64,000 nucleotides of DNA from DYRB01 sp963709645 (GTDB taxonomy: Bacteria; Pseudomonadota; Gammaproteobacteria; Chromatiales; Chromatiaceae). The stretch spans positions 136,271-200,270 of the forward strand of contig CAVPXP010000021.1 of the NCBI GenBank assembly GCA_963709645.1, written 5' to 3'. Positions 1-9,169 of the stretch are shown here, piece by piece. Numbering within the stretch: position 1 is the first letter of the stretch; every line of letters starts with the position of its first letter. A program made the position numbers and the translations under genes. Under the pieces are notes generated by a model. That model was given only the letters and a program-made list of their open reading frames with translations, was not told the origin of the DNA and did not search any database.

Positions 1-777
1 TTCGATTTTAGTACCCAGGGGATCACCGCGGGCGTCGACTACCGGTTTTTGGAGGGTCTGGTGTTGGGGCTTGCGTTCGGATATGGCAACACGGATGCCG
101 ACATCGACTCCAATGGCGGCGATATCGGCGCCAACGCCTGGAGCAGCACCATTTACGGAACCTACTACGCGACGGATCACTTCTACGTGGAGGGATCTGG
201 GATGTATGGCTGGAATAATTTCGATCAGACCCGCAACATCAGCTACAGCCTCCTTGGCGGGGCGCGCGAGGCCAATGCAGACTTTGGCGGCAGTCAATAT
301 GCCCTCATGTTTGGGACGGGATACGACTTTATACGCGGCCCGGGAATCCTCGACATCTACGGACGTTTGAGGTACGTGAAGGTGGATCTCGATAGCTACC
401 GTGAACAGGGCGCGTCCGGTTTGGACCTCACCATCGACGGCCAGGAGGCAACCTCCTTGATGAGCATCCTCGGCGTCAACTACACGGGTTCCATCAGCCT
501 TGCCAAGGTCGTGCTGGTTCCTCAGGGCTGGTTCGAGTGGCTGCATGAGTACGACGATGGCGACGATGAGGTGACCGGAGTCTTCGTTAACGATCCGAAC
601 CGTATCCCCTTTGCACTGGCGACCGACAGCTTTGACACCGACTCCTTCCGCGTCGGCTTGGGGGTCGGGGCCCAGTTCGGGCAGGGTAGAACGGCCTTTG
701 TGACCTACGAGGCGCGCGTGGGGCTCAATAATTACACCGAGCAAACGGCGAATTTCGGCGTGCGTCTGGACTTTTAG
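1..777 (+). CDS. Autotransporter-type outer-membrane beta-barrel, C-terminal part
   Basis: The reading frame is open from the first base, so the gene begins outside the window; the TTG at 49 is only an internal codon. The visible 258 residues are alternating polar/aromatic strands with Gly- and Tyr-rich turns, and the protein ends in ...VRLDF, a terminal aromatic residue typical of BAM-inserted outer-membrane barrels. Family knowledge: such C-terminal domains belong to autotransporters (type V secretion), with the passenger domain upstream. Nothing of the passenger is visible. The stop codon overlaps by 4 bp the stop of the convergent hydrolase gene. It could also be a stand-alone OmpA/porin-like barrel. 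Confidence 0.7.
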   Translation, partial: FDFSTQGITAGVDYRFLEGLVLGLAFGYGNTDADIDSNGGDIGANAWSSTIYGTYYATDHFYVEGSGMYGWNNFDQTRNISYSLLGGAREANADFGGSQYALMFGTGYDFIRGPGILDIYGRLRYVKVDLDSYREQGASGLDLTIDGQEATSLMSILGVNYTGSISLAKVVLVPQGWFEWLHEYDDGDDEVTGVFVNDPNRIPFALATDSFDTDSFRVGLGVGAQFGQGRTAFVTYEARVGLNNYTEQTANFGVRLDF

Positions 778-1643
778 GGGCGAGTCTCTGCAGTTGCCGG
801 ATGGGCCTGAAGCGCTTGCAGGTCCAACGCGAATTGGTGATGCGTGAGCCCAGCGAGGATGGCCGGCCAGGCGTGCTCCCAGCAGCACCGATGGTCGAAA
901 CCGGGTACGACAACGAATTGCGCGTTCGGCTGGCCGGCTGCGGTTGGCCCTGACAAGCCGGTAGGGACCTGGAGGTCCCGTTTGCCCGCAAGGTGGATCT
1001 GTCGGATGTGGGCCGGCAGTGGTGGCTGTGTTGCCGGGTTGAGGGAGCCTCGGAGGCGGCTGTAGCCGTGGTGATCCGCCCAAGCCGTGACGTCCAGATT
1101 GGCGGCAATCGTTATCACGCCTCGTACTTGCTCCATCCGCGCGGCAATGAGCATGGCCAGCACCCCACCTCCGCTGTAACCGATGAGTGTGACCTCGCGG
1201 TCGCTGCCGTGGCCCAAGGCACGCTGCAGAGCCGCGGTCATGCTCCTTACGACTTCCTCGCTATAGCGTCCCTGTGTCCACAGCCAAGGCGAGCAGCCGG
1301 GAGATTCTGCCAGCCCCTGGTAGCAGGGGCGCCCGATGTAGAGGGCCGGACCGGGATCGTGCGACATGAGTTGTAGCGCGAGAGGAGTCCGGGGGGTCGG
1401 ATCCCGGGCAATACGTGTGCGGGTAATCCAAGGGAGGCCGTCCCCTTCGAGGTAGACATGCACAGGGCTCGACTTGTCCCAACTCCCCTGGCGGTAGACT
1501 AGATGTTGGAAGGGGTCCCCCGCGATCATCGATTGGTCGCGGCCGACCGCTTCCTTATGGACCCCGGTCCTTTGTAATGGCCAACTGCAGCCGAGGATGC
1601 TGAAGATCAACGAACCGGCCATGAACAGGGCCCAGCGCTTCAA
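774..1643 (-). CDS. Alpha/beta-hydrolase lipoprotein
   Basis: I chose the TTG at 1643 because a GGAG lies 9 nt upstream and it gives a good lipoprotein signal (KRWALF..., hydrophobic stretch, lipobox ILGC); a TTG at 1673 is also possible. The mature protein carries GYSGGG, the nucleophile elbow of alpha/beta hydrolases (Ser), with a candidate acid in AGKRD and a catalytic His in PGFDHRCC. It is therefore probably a membrane-anchored esterase or lipase-like enzyme facing the periplasm; substrate unknown. Several extra Cys residues (PCYQG, PGCSP, HRCCW) suggest disulfides. It lies alone on the minus strand, convergent with the barrel gene and divergent from the kinase operon. Confidence 0.7.
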   Translation of the reverse strand: MKRWALFMAGSLIFSILGCSWPLQRTGVHKEAVGRDQSMIAGDPFQHLVYRQGSWDKSSPVHVYLEGDGLPWITRTRIARDPTPRTPLALQLMSHDPGPALYIGRPCYQGLAESPGCSPWLWTQGRYSEEVVRSMTAALQRALGHGSDREVTLIGYSGGGVLAMLIAARMEQVRGVITIAANLDVTAWADHHGYSRLRGSLNPATQPPLPAHIRQIHLAGKRDLQVPTGLSGPTAAGQPNAQFVVVPGFDHRCCWEHAWPAILAGLTHHQFALDLQALQAHPATAETRP

Positions 1644-1863
1644 TAGACGCCACTCCAAGATAGTGAATACCAACGCTGGGGGTCGTTGTCGGACAGCCGA
1701 CGGTGCATCGGTTGAAGGGCTTGACCACCACTGCCTAGTATAGGAGCACGCCCCAACCCGGGGCCCCTGAGCGCCAGCAGTCGATTACACTGGGGCCGCC
1801 GAAGCCGATCCTGCGCGCCGGTTGCATCGGGGCCAGATGACTGCCTGGGGACGGAGCCGATCG

Positions 1864-3000
1864 ATGAGTCCAGAAGATAACCGGGTCGTGACCCCCGAGG
1901 CCGCCGATGACGGCGGAGCGACGGTCGTGCGCCTGGATCCGGTTGCACCCCATGGCATTGCCCCCGGGACCCTGTTGGTCAACACCTACCGGGTCGAGCG
2001 CCTGCTCGGCGGCGGCGGCATGGGGGAGGTCTATCTGGCCCGCCATACCGGGCTTGAGACCCGGCACGCCATCAAGGTGATCCGCCCCGCCATGGCCATG
2101 AACCGCCAGGTCATGGACCTCTTTTATCGCGAAGCGCGGGTACTGCGCGGGGTGCGCCACGACGCCGTGGTGAGCTACGACGGCTTCGTGCGAGACGACC
2201 AAGGGCGCGACTACCTGGTCATGGAGTATGTGGAGGGCTCCTCCCTCGCCGACCGGCTGCGCCGCGGGCCGCTCAACCCCGCAGAGGTACTCAGCCTGCG
2301 GGACCGGCTCGCCGCCGGGCTTGCCGAGGCCCACCGCTGTGGGGCGGTGCATCGGGACATCTCCCCGGACAACGTCATACTGCCCGGAGAGCGCATCGAA
2401 GCCGCCAAGCTCATCGACTTCGGGGTTTGCAAACTCACCGACCCGACCCAGGAGACCATCATCGGCTCCTCCTTCGCCGGCAAATACCGCTACGCGTCGC
2501 CCGAGCAGCTTGGCCTGTTCGGGGGTGGAGTGGACGCCCGCTCCGACATCTACAGTCTGGGTCTGATTCTCGCCGCCGCCGCCCAGGGGCGCCCCCTGGG
2601 CATGGGCGACAGCATCGAGGGCGCGCTGCGCAGCCGCCAGAGCGTACCCGACCTCAGCGGGGTCCCCGCGGGTCTGCGCGACTGGCTCGTGGCGATGCTG
2701 CAACCCGACCCTGCGCAACGCCCGGCCACCATGGAGGCGCTGCTCGAGCACTGGCCGGCGGCTGGCGGCGGGACGCAGCGGTCGCCGGGTCGCACCGCCA
2801 CGGAGGCCGCGGCGCGCTCTGGCCGCGGTAGGCGCGGGTTGATGTGGGCGATCGGGCTGGTGTTGCTCGTCGCCATTGCCGGCGGTCTTTACTGGCTGCT
2901 GCGACCGCTGCCAGTAGTGGAGCCCCAACCGGAGCCAGTACCCAACCGCAACCGCAACCGCAACCCCAACCGCAACCCCTGCCATGGGGGAACTCCGTGA
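1864..3000 (+). CDS. ppkA: PpkA-like Ser/Thr protein kinase (kinase + TM part)
   Basis: The start at 1864 (MSPEDNR) has GGAG 7 nt upstream. Hanks-type kinase motifs are complete: Gly loop GGGGMGEVY, Lys in HAIKVI, HRD-type VHRDISPDNV, DFG in IDFGVCK, and ASPEQ in the activation segment. A single membrane segment follows (WAIGLVLLVAIAGGLYWLL). The frame then runs through a CAACC-G/C hexamer repeat and stops after an unlikely Asn-Arg tail. In the Pseudomonas H1-T6SS, PpkA is one protein with cytoplasmic kinase, TM and periplasmic vWA parts, and it phosphorylates the FHA protein Fha1. Here those parts lie in three consecutive frames followed by tagT, tagS and tagR, so this is probably the N-terminal part of a PpkA that is either split or frameshifted. 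Confidence 0.85.
   Translation: MSPEDNRVVTPEAADDGGATVVRLDPVAPHGIAPGTLLVNTYRVERLLGGGGMGEVYLARHTGLETRHAIKVIRPAMAMNRQVMDLFYREARVLRGVRHDAVVSYDGFVRDDQGRDYLVMEYVEGSSLADRLRRGPLNPAEVLSLRDRLAAGLAEAHRCGAVHRDISPDNVILPGERIEAAKLIDFGVCKLTDPTQETIIGSSFAGKYRYASPEQLGLFGGGVDARSDIYSLGLILAAAAQGRPLGMGDSIEGALRSRQSVPDLSGVPAGLRDWLVAMLQPDPAQRPATMEALLEHWPAAGGGTQRSPGRTATEAAARSGRGRRGLMWAIGLVLLVAIAGGLYWLLRPLPVVEPQPEPVPNRNRNRNPNRNPCHGGTP
2943..2978 (+). repeat. Hexanucleotide coding repeat (CAACCG/CAACCC)x6
   Basis: Six tandem 6-mers: CAACCG three times, then CAACCC, CAACCG, CAACCC. In the frame of 2943 they encode Gln-Pro repeats that fit the preceding EPQPEP linker of the kinase; in the frame actually open from the kinase they give Asn-Arg. 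The frame change therefore lies in or just before this tract. It could be a sequencing slip or true slippage. Unit-number changes alone would keep the frame, so a single-base indel is needed. Confidence 0.8.
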
Positions 3001-3355
3001 CCTAATCCGCGAGGGCCGACTGGATGACGCCTTCGCGCTGGCCCAGGACCGCTTGAGCGCCGGGAGGCCACCCCCGGCAGAGGATCTCTGGGCACTGGGC
3101 CAAGGGTTGCTCAAGGCGCGGCGACTCGATCAAGCCTTCGCCCTGATCCGGGAGCTGGCGAACGCCGGACACGGCCCCGCTGCCTTCGCCTTGGCAGAGA
3201 TGTACGATCCGTTGCATTGGTCCAAGGACAACTCGCCCTTCTCCAAGCCCAATGGGGCCAAGGCGCGAGACTGGTACCGTCGTGCTGCCGAGGCTGGGGT
3301 GCCAGACGCCGATGCGCGACTCAAGGCCGTCGATAGTGCCGAGGAGGCGCCATGA
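2984..3355 (+). CDS. Sel1/TPR-like segment, probably periplasmic middle part of PpkA
   Basis: A 123-residue frame with helical repeat character (DLIREGRLDDAFALAQ..., RRLDQAFALIRELA, then KARDWYRRAAEAGVPDADAR, which is the Sel1-type repeat signature). It overlaps the end of the kinase frame by 17 bp in a different frame, and its TGA overlaps the ATG of the vWA gene. No signal peptide is seen, which would be odd for an independent periplasmic protein but natural if it is the continuation of the kinase after its TM segment. A separate small gene translated by coupling is the alternative. Confidence 0.6.
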   Translation: MGELRDLIREGRLDDAFALAQDRLSAGRPPPAEDLWALGQGLLKARRLDQAFALIRELANAGHGPAAFALAEMYDPLHWSKDNSPFSKPNGAKARDWYRRAAEAGVPDADARLKAVDSAEEAP

Positions 3356-5376
3356 TGCATATGTCGACCCGCCTCGGGGTTGTGGCAAGGGTCCTTGCGG
3401 TAGTCCTGGTCGGCCTCGGAGCCGCGGCGGCTGCGGCTGCCGAGCGGCAGGCCCTGCCCATGCCGGGCAAGACCAGCCTCTATCAGCGGGTGTTGACCCG
3501 CCCCGGCGCCGCTCTGCGGGATGCCCCGAGCACGACGGCCCGGCGCGGTGCCGAGGTGCCGCCGCTGAGCGTCTTCCACGTCTACGACCGGCGGCAGGTC
3601 CAGGGCTCGGACTGGCTGGAGTTGGGCACCGCCGCCGCGGATGCCGCTGTCGGCTGGCTCGCGGCGGCCGAGGTCATCGACTGGCGTCAGACCCTCACTG
3701 TCGCCTTCACGCGTAACGCCGATCGGGAGCCGGCCCTATTCTTTCGTGAGCGGGGGGGGCTGATGGGGCTACTTGAGTCCGAGACCCTGGTACCGGAGAC
3801 TGAGCGCCTGCGTGCGGCGATTCGGGAGGGCCGGATCCCGGAGGGATTTCCGGTGATCGCCAAGGAGCCGGATACCTATGTGGATCCTAACCGCCAATTC
3901 TATCTGCTGCCGATCCTGGCTCACGAGCAGGTCGACCTGGAAAGCGGCCTGCGTGCGACGGTCTTGGATGTGGCGGCGGTGACGCTCCAGGCAGGGGATC
4001 CGGACCTGCTCGCCCAGGGTGCGGGGGGCGGCGGCGGTGCGTCAGCGGGGACAGGGGATGCCCCGGCTGGGGCGCCTGCGGACTATCGTGCCGGGGTGGT
4101 CTTCGTGGTCGACACCACAACCTCCATGGGTCCCTACATCGACCGCACCCGCGCGGCCATCCGCCGCATCTACGATCGGCTCAAGGGCTCGCCGATGGGC
4201 GACGCACTGAGCTTCGGACTGGTAGCCTTTCGGGACAACACCGAGGTGACCCCCGGCCTGGAGTATGTAAGCCGGGTGGCTGCCACCCTGGAGGACGGCC
4301 GGGACCCGTCGGGCTTCTTCGGCAAGGTGAACCGCGTGGAGGCGACCAATGTCTCCAGCCGGGGGTTCAACGAGGATGCGTTTGCCGGGGTCTACGACGC
4401 CATCGAGTCCATCGACTGGCGGGGCTACGCGGGCCGTTTCGTCGTGCTGATCACCGACGCCGGCGCGCGCGAGGCCAATGACCCCCTATCGCGCACCCAC
4501 CTGGGGGCCGAGCGCCTGCGCCTCCTGGCCCAGGAAAAGGACCAGACTGCCGGCGGCGGCAAGATCGCCATCGCGGCCCTGCACCTCCTCACCCCAGAGG
4601 GCCGCCAGACCCATCAGCTCGCCGCTGCCCAGTATCACACCCTGACCCGCTGGGGTGACGCCGGTGACCTCTATTTCCCGGTGAAGGGGGGCTCGGTGGA
4701 TGCCTTCGGCTCCCAGGTGGATGCGCTTGCCGACGCCCTGGTGCAGCAACTGGAGGGCATCCGCTCGGGCCGAATCATTCAGGTGCCCGAGGGACCTCAG
4801 GCCACTGAGGTGGAGCGCAAGACCGCCCTGGTCGGGCGTGCCATGCAGCTCGCCTATCTGGGGCGGGAGGCCGGTAGCCGGGCGCCGCGCCTGATCGATG
4901 GCTGGGTCAGCGACCGCGACCTCACGGACCCGTCCCAGAAGGTTCTGGAGGTGCGGGTCCTCATCGGCAAGAACCAGTTGAGCAACCTCCAGGAGACCCT
5001 GGAGGCCATCGTTGCCGCCGGGGAGCGTACCACCATGACCGCCAAGGACTTCTTCGGCCAGTTGCGGGGTGCCGCGGCGGCCCTGGCTCGTGACCCGGAC
5101 AAGGTCAGCACGTTGCAGGTGAAGCGCCTGGCGGATGTGGGCCTGGTGGGGGAGTGGCTGGACGATCTGCCCTACACCAGCCAGATCATGAATCTTACCG
5201 AGTCCCGTTGGCTGGCGCGCTCCTACGCGGAGCAACAAGAGGTGCTGGACGCCATCGAGGAGAAGATCCGGCTCTACCGCCGCATCCATGACGATACGGA
5301 CCGTTGGATCGATCTGAGCGGGCGCGCCTCCAAGGGCGAGTCGGTCACCACCATCCCCTTGGACGCCCTGCCCTGA
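3352..5376 (+). CDS. SH3-vWA periplasmic protein, PpkA C-terminal-like
   Basis: 674 residues with an N-terminal signal peptide (VVARVLAVVLVGLG then AAAAAAA). An SH3-like fold is visible around residues 45-112 (RPGAALRDAPS...WLEL...VGWLAAAEV). After a Gly-rich linker comes a von Willebrand A domain with the metal-binding DTTTS motif (Asp254), continuing to about residue 430 with VVLITDAGARE. The C-terminal 250 residues are helical and unassigned. In PpkA the periplasmic part ends in a vWA domain that receives the TagQ/TagR signal; a free SH3-vWA protein with its own signal peptide next to the kinase suggests a naturally split PpkA. Start ATGATG overlaps the previous stop; the next gene overlaps by the ATGA junction. 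Confidence 0.8.
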   Translation: MMHMSTRLGVVARVLAVVLVGLGAAAAAAAERQALPMPGKTSLYQRVLTRPGAALRDAPSTTARRGAEVPPLSVFHVYDRRQVQGSDWLELGTAAADAAVGWLAAAEVIDWRQTLTVAFTRNADREPALFFRERGGLMGLLESETLVPETERLRAAIREGRIPEGFPVIAKEPDTYVDPNRQFYLLPILAHEQVDLESGLRATVLDVAAVTLQAGDPDLLAQGAGGGGGASAGTGDAPAGAPADYRAGVVFVVDTTTSMGPYIDRTRAAIRRIYDRLKGSPMGDALSFGLVAFRDNTEVTPGLEYVSRVAATLEDGRDPSGFFGKVNRVEATNVSSRGFNEDAFAGVYDAIESIDWRGYAGRFVVLITDAGAREANDPLSRTHLGAERLRLLAQEKDQTAGGGKIAIAALHLLTPEGRQTHQLAAAQYHTLTRWGDAGDLYFPVKGGSVDAFGSQVDALADALVQQLEGIRSGRIIQVPEGPQATEVERKTALVGRAMQLAYLGREAGSRAPRLIDGWVSDRDLTDPSQKVLEVRVLIGKNQLSNLQETLEAIVAAGERTTMTAKDFFGQLRGAAAALARDPDKVSTLQVKRLADVGLVGEWLDDLPYTSQIMNLTESRWLARSYAEQQEVLDAIEEKIRLYRRIHDDTDRWIDLSGRASKGESVTTIPLDALP

Positions 5377-6104
5377 TGGCCCCCTCGCCGCCGGTCTATC
5401 TGTGCCGGGCACTTGTGAAGCGTCGGCAGGCAGGGGGAACCCGATTCGAGCTCCTGGTGCCGGAGCTGAGGGTCCGCCCGGGGGAGGTGGTAGTCCTGCG
5501 CGGCCAGAGCGGCTGCGGCAAGAGCACCCTCCTCGACCTGCTCGCGTTTGCGCTCAGGCCCGACGGCGCCGAGACCTTCAGTTTTCATCCGGAGCACCGT
5601 CAGCCCACGGATCTGCTCCGGCTCTGGGGGCGGCGCGACCTGGACGGGCTCGGGCGGCTGCGTGGCGCCCACGTCGGCTATGTGCTCCAGACGGGCGGAC
5701 TCTTGCCCTTCCTTACCGCCCGGGAGAATATCGCCCTGTCCTGCCGCCTGTTGGGGCAGGACCCGGCCGGTCTCGTCGAGCGCCTCGCGGAGCGGCTGGG
5801 CATCGGCCCGCAGCTCGACAAGAATCCAGGCCAGCTCTCGGTGGGGGAGCGCCAGCGGGTCGCCATCGCCCGCGCCCTGGCTCACCGCCCGAGTGTGCTG
5901 CTGGCGGATGAGCCTACGGCCTCGGTGGACCCGGTGAATGCGGCCGCTATCCTGGATCTGCTCTTGGAACTGGTGCGCCAGGCGGGGGTGACCGCGGTGA
6001 TCGCGAGCCACGACTGGCACCCGGACGGGATCCCCGGGGTCCAGGTGCTCGAGCACCGCATCGAGCGCGACGGCGAGACCACGCGATCGCTGTTCTGGAA
6101 CTGA
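5376..6104 (+). CDS. tagT: TagT-like ABC transporter ATPase
   Basis: Start ATG at 5376 sits in an ATGA overlap with the preceding stop, indicating translational coupling. Complete ABC ATPase motifs: Walker A GQSGCGKST, Q-loop LQTGG, signature LSVGERQR, Walker B VLLADEP, H-switch ASHDW. The 242-residue length and the LolD-like pattern fit the MacB/LolD type of ATPase. In the T6SS threonine-phosphorylation pathway TagT pairs with the permease TagS and acts upstream of PpkA; the next gene is such a permease and the one after that is TagR-like. An ordinary lipoprotein exporter is the alternative, but the operon favours TagT. Confidence 0.82.
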   Translation: MAPSPPVYLCRALVKRRQAGGTRFELLVPELRVRPGEVVVLRGQSGCGKSTLLDLLAFALRPDGAETFSFHPEHRQPTDLLRLWGRRDLDGLGRLRGAHVGYVLQTGGLLPFLTARENIALSCRLLGQDPAGLVERLAERLGIGPQLDKNPGQLSVGERQRVAIARALAHRPSVLLADEPTASVDPVNAAAILDLLLELVRQAGVTAVIASHDWHPDGIPGVQVLEHRIERDGETTRSLFWN

Positions 6105-6111
6105 CGATCCC

Positions 6112-7330
6112 ATGCGCCCCAATCGGGAGATCCTGCGCCTGGCGTATCGGGACTTCGCTCACGAGCGGCGTATCTCGCTGTGCTTCGTGCTTGGCCTTGA
6201 TGGCGGTGCTGGCGCCGCTACTGGTCCTGTTCGGTCTCAAGTTCGGTCTGGTGGACACCCTGGCCCAGCGCCTGGTCGAATCGCCTGCCAATCGGGAGGT
6301 CTTGGCGGTGGGCAGTCGGAGCTTCGACGAGGCCTGGTTCGCCCGCATTGCGGCCCGAGCGGACGTGGCCTTCGTGGTCCCCAACACCCGTCGCATCGCC
6401 GCAAGCCTCAGCCGGCTCATGAGTCCCTCCAAGGGGACCGAACTGCGCGCCCTGCAGATGATCCCCACGGGCGCGGGCGACCCCCTGCTCGGGGCCCCTG
6501 GCCTTGCACCCTCCGGTGTGACTGAGCTGGTCCTTTCCGCGGCTGCGGCGCGCAAGCTGGCGGCCGTACCGGGTGACCGGCTGGTGGCGCGCATCGACCG
6601 CCACCGCAACGGCCAGGACGAGGGCGTGGTATGGGAGCTGACCGTCACCGGGGTCCTGGCCCCAGAGGCCCTGGTGGAGGAGGCGGCCCTGGTGCCCCTG
6701 GCGCTTCTGGTCGCCACCGAGGACTATCGGGACGGGGTCGCGGTGCCGGAGTTGGGCTGGGAGGGCTCCGAGCCCCCGCCCCGCCCCCGGACCTATGCCC
6801 GGTTCCGGCTCTATGCGACCAGCATCTACAAGGTGGCCGAACTGGCCGCGGATCTGACCGCCGAAGGCATCGAGGTGCGTACCCAGGTGGCCGAGATCGC
6901 CGCGGTGCAGTCCCTGGATCGGAACTTGACCCGGGTCTTCTGGCTGATTGCCCTGATCGGGACACTGGGCTTTCTGGCCTCGCTCGCGGCCAACCTGCTG
7001 GCCAACGTGGAGCGCAAGCGCCGGGAACTGTCCATCGTCCGGCTGATCGGCTTTCCAACCCTGAGCCTGGTCCTGTTCCCGGTGACCCAGGCGGTGTTGG
7101 TGGCGATGCTGGGTGCCCTTGCTGCACTGGCCCTGTACCTGCCTGTCGCTACCGCGCTGAACGGCTGGTTCGCCGAAAGCCTGCAACCGGGGGAATCCAT
7201 TTGCCGGCTGCTGCCCGGTCACGTCATGAGTGCGCTCGCTGCGACTTTGCTCGGTGCGGCGGCCTCGGCCGCCTGGGCCGGCTGGCGAGCGGCGCGCATC
7301 GAGCCTGCCGAGGGACTGAGAGATGTCTAG
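6112..7330 (+). CDS. tagS: TagS-like FtsX-type permease, frameshifted near 6190
   Basis: The protein begins at ATG 6112 (MRPNREILRLAYRDFAHERR...) and the first TM runs as CFVLG, then continues in the +2 frame as ALMAVLAPLLVLFGLKFG. Removing one base in the CTTGG at about 6190 restores one protein of about 405 residues. The architecture is the FtsX/MacB permease type: TM1, a large extracytoplasmic domain (about residues 40-265), then three C-terminal TM segments (LIALIGTLGFLASLAANLLA; LVLFPVTQAVLVAMLGALAA; a last one ending in GAAASAAWAGW). It overlaps tagR by 8 bp. It should form the transporter with the TagT-like ATPase. The indel is more likely a sequencing error than decay because both parts are well conserved. 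Confidence 0.78.
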
Positions 7331-8990
7331 TGTATCTTTTGCGCGGTTGCTGGCTGCCCTGTTCGGGACCCTTGTCCTGGCGCTGGGCTCCGGCCTGGCC
7401 TCTGCCGATCAGGCCGCGGGGCCCGTGACCTGGCCGGAGAAGTTCTTCAACCCGACGCCGGCGGCCGATGATCTGGTGCTGCCCCTGGCGTGCGGCGGCG
7501 CCATGGTCTTTCGCCCCGTGGAGATCCCCTCCGACAACCTGTTGGACGACCGTCAGGTGGAACTCGGCCAGAGCGATGCCGATCGCGGTTACAAGGAGGG
7601 TCGGCGTTTGAGCCACCTGGCCGGCGCATTCTCGGAGCCGTCATCGGCGGCGCGCCGATACTACATCGCCAAATACGAGACGACCCGCGATCAATACGCC
7701 GCCCTGACCGCTGAGACCTGCCCCACACCCTCGATGCAGGGACGTTTGCCCATGACGGAGGTTAGTTGGTTCGATGCGGTGGACCTGGCGCGCCGCTACA
7801 CGGAGTGGCTGCTCGCCCACGCGCCCGACGCCATGCCCCGGGAAGATCGCGAGCCGGGTTTCCTGCGCCTGCCCACGGAAGAGGAGTGGGAGTTCGCCGC
7901 CCGCGGGGGGCTGATGGTCGACGAGACGGACTTTCTGGCCCCCGTCTTTCCCATGCCCGAGGGCGACCTCGCACGCTATGCCTGGTTCGAGAGCACCCGT
8001 TCCGCGGAGGGCAGCCTCCACCCCGTCGGGCTGCTGAAGCCCAATCCCCTGGGCCTTCACGACATCCTCGGCAACGCCGCCGAGATGACCCTGGTTCCCT
8101 TCCACCTGGATCGACGGGGCCGCCCCCACGGTCAGGCCGGTGGATTCGTCAGCCGCGGCGGCGACGTCTTCACCCCCGAGAGCCAGCTGGGCAGTGCCGT
8201 GCGCCAGGAGCACAACTATTTCAACGGCGCAACCGGGCGCGCCAAGACGCTGGACAGCCTGGGCTTCCGTTTGGTGCTGACGGCCCCGGTGATCGTCTCC
8301 CCCCAGCGCCTGGACGCGATCAAGCAGGCCTGGTCGGTGTTGCCCGCCCTGACCGGGGATGCGGGGGGCGATGCGGCTCAGGCCCTCGCGGACCTCCGAC
8401 AGTTGGCCGAGCAGTCCCAGGACCAGGCACTGCGCGCCCGTCTGGAACTGATTCAGCGAGACATGGAGCGGAGCCAGTCTGCGATCAACGAGGCCCGCGC
8501 CCGTACCATGCGCGCCCTCCTGCGCCTCGGTGCCTTTCTCGGGAAGCGGGTGGTCACGGACCGACAGAAGGCGCGGGCTATCGAGCAGCTTATCGGGCTT
8601 GCAGAGGGCCGCTTCGATCGCTTCGCTGCGGAAGTCTCCGGCCGGCAAGGCTCTGACGCGGCGATCGATGAGGCCCGCGCGTCCCTCAAGGACAAGATGG
8701 CGAAGTGGCAGACACAGCTCGATGAGATCCGTGAGAGTCTGGACAATAGCCTGTCCTATTACGGCGATACGGTGATTGGCGTGGGTCGGGATTTCGGAGA
8801 GCAGGAGGTGGGAGCGGGGATCGAGGTCGTGAACGATGAGTTTCACCTGAAGCAGAACGCCTACTTGATCCCATACGCGGCGCAGTTCGTGGCACACATG
8901 GCGGCCTACCGTCTCAATGGACAAGCGGACAAGGGTTCCTGGCTTGGCGACCTTGATCGGATCGGTGCCGAACGAGGGCCAGTACCCTGA
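7323..8990 (+). CDS. tagR: TagR-like FGE-fold periplasmic protein
   Basis: 555 residues with a signal peptide (LLAALFGTLVLALGSGLASA). The sulfatase-modifying-factor (FGE) fold is shown by YYIAKYETTRDQYAAL, MTEVSWFDAVDLAR, RLPTEEEWEFAARGG, GLHDILGNAAEM, FVSRGGD and LGFRLVL. A helical C-terminal extension of about 200 residues follows. In Pseudomonas TagR is a periplasmic FGE-fold protein that promotes PpkA kinase activity; its place directly after a TagT/TagS pair in this operon supports the same role. A true formylglycine oxidase is unlikely because the domain is used here as a signalling partner. Confidence 0.8.
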   Translation: MSSVSFARLLAALFGTLVLALGSGLASADQAAGPVTWPEKFFNPTPAADDLVLPLACGGAMVFRPVEIPSDNLLDDRQVELGQSDADRGYKEGRRLSHLAGAFSEPSSAARRYYIAKYETTRDQYAALTAETCPTPSMQGRLPMTEVSWFDAVDLARRYTEWLLAHAPDAMPREDREPGFLRLPTEEEWEFAARGGLMVDETDFLAPVFPMPEGDLARYAWFESTRSAEGSLHPVGLLKPNPLGLHDILGNAAEMTLVPFHLDRRGRPHGQAGGFVSRGGDVFTPESQLGSAVRQEHNYFNGATGRAKTLDSLGFRLVLTAPVIVSPQRLDAIKQAWSVLPALTGDAGGDAAQALADLRQLAEQSQDQALRARLELIQRDMERSQSAINEARARTMRALLRLGAFLGKRVVTDRQKARAIEQLIGLAEGRFDRFAAEVSGRQGSDAAIDEARASLKDKMAKWQTQLDEIRESLDNSLSYYGDTVIGVGRDFGEQEVGAGIEVVNDEFHLKQNAYLIPYAAQFVAHMAAYRLNGQADKGSWLGDLDRIGAERGPVP

Positions 8991-9169
8991 TCGACGGCCC
9001 AGGCCGAAGCAGGGATTCCCATAGTCGATTGCGGCGGTCGCATCCCTGAGCTTGGCCAGGCACATTCTTGGTCAAACGGTCTGGAAAAACCCGGTGCCAG
9101 CAGGTGCGGGGTGACCCCAGGCCAGCGGTCTTGCAATCGGTGGAAAGAGCGAACCGAATTGTGACTGGA

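Noticed and set aside
2943..2978. Possible CRISPR or minisatellite
   Set aside because: Units are 6 bp and lie in a coding Gln-Pro linker; no spacers.
1735..3114. Long minus-strand open frame opposite the kinase gene
   Set aside because: GC-rich antisense shadow with no domain; the plus-strand kinase motifs are unambiguous. The same applies to 4486-5412, 5274-6122 and 7641-9065 on the minus strand, and 17860-19044, 21910-23145 and 25454-26314 on the plus strand.
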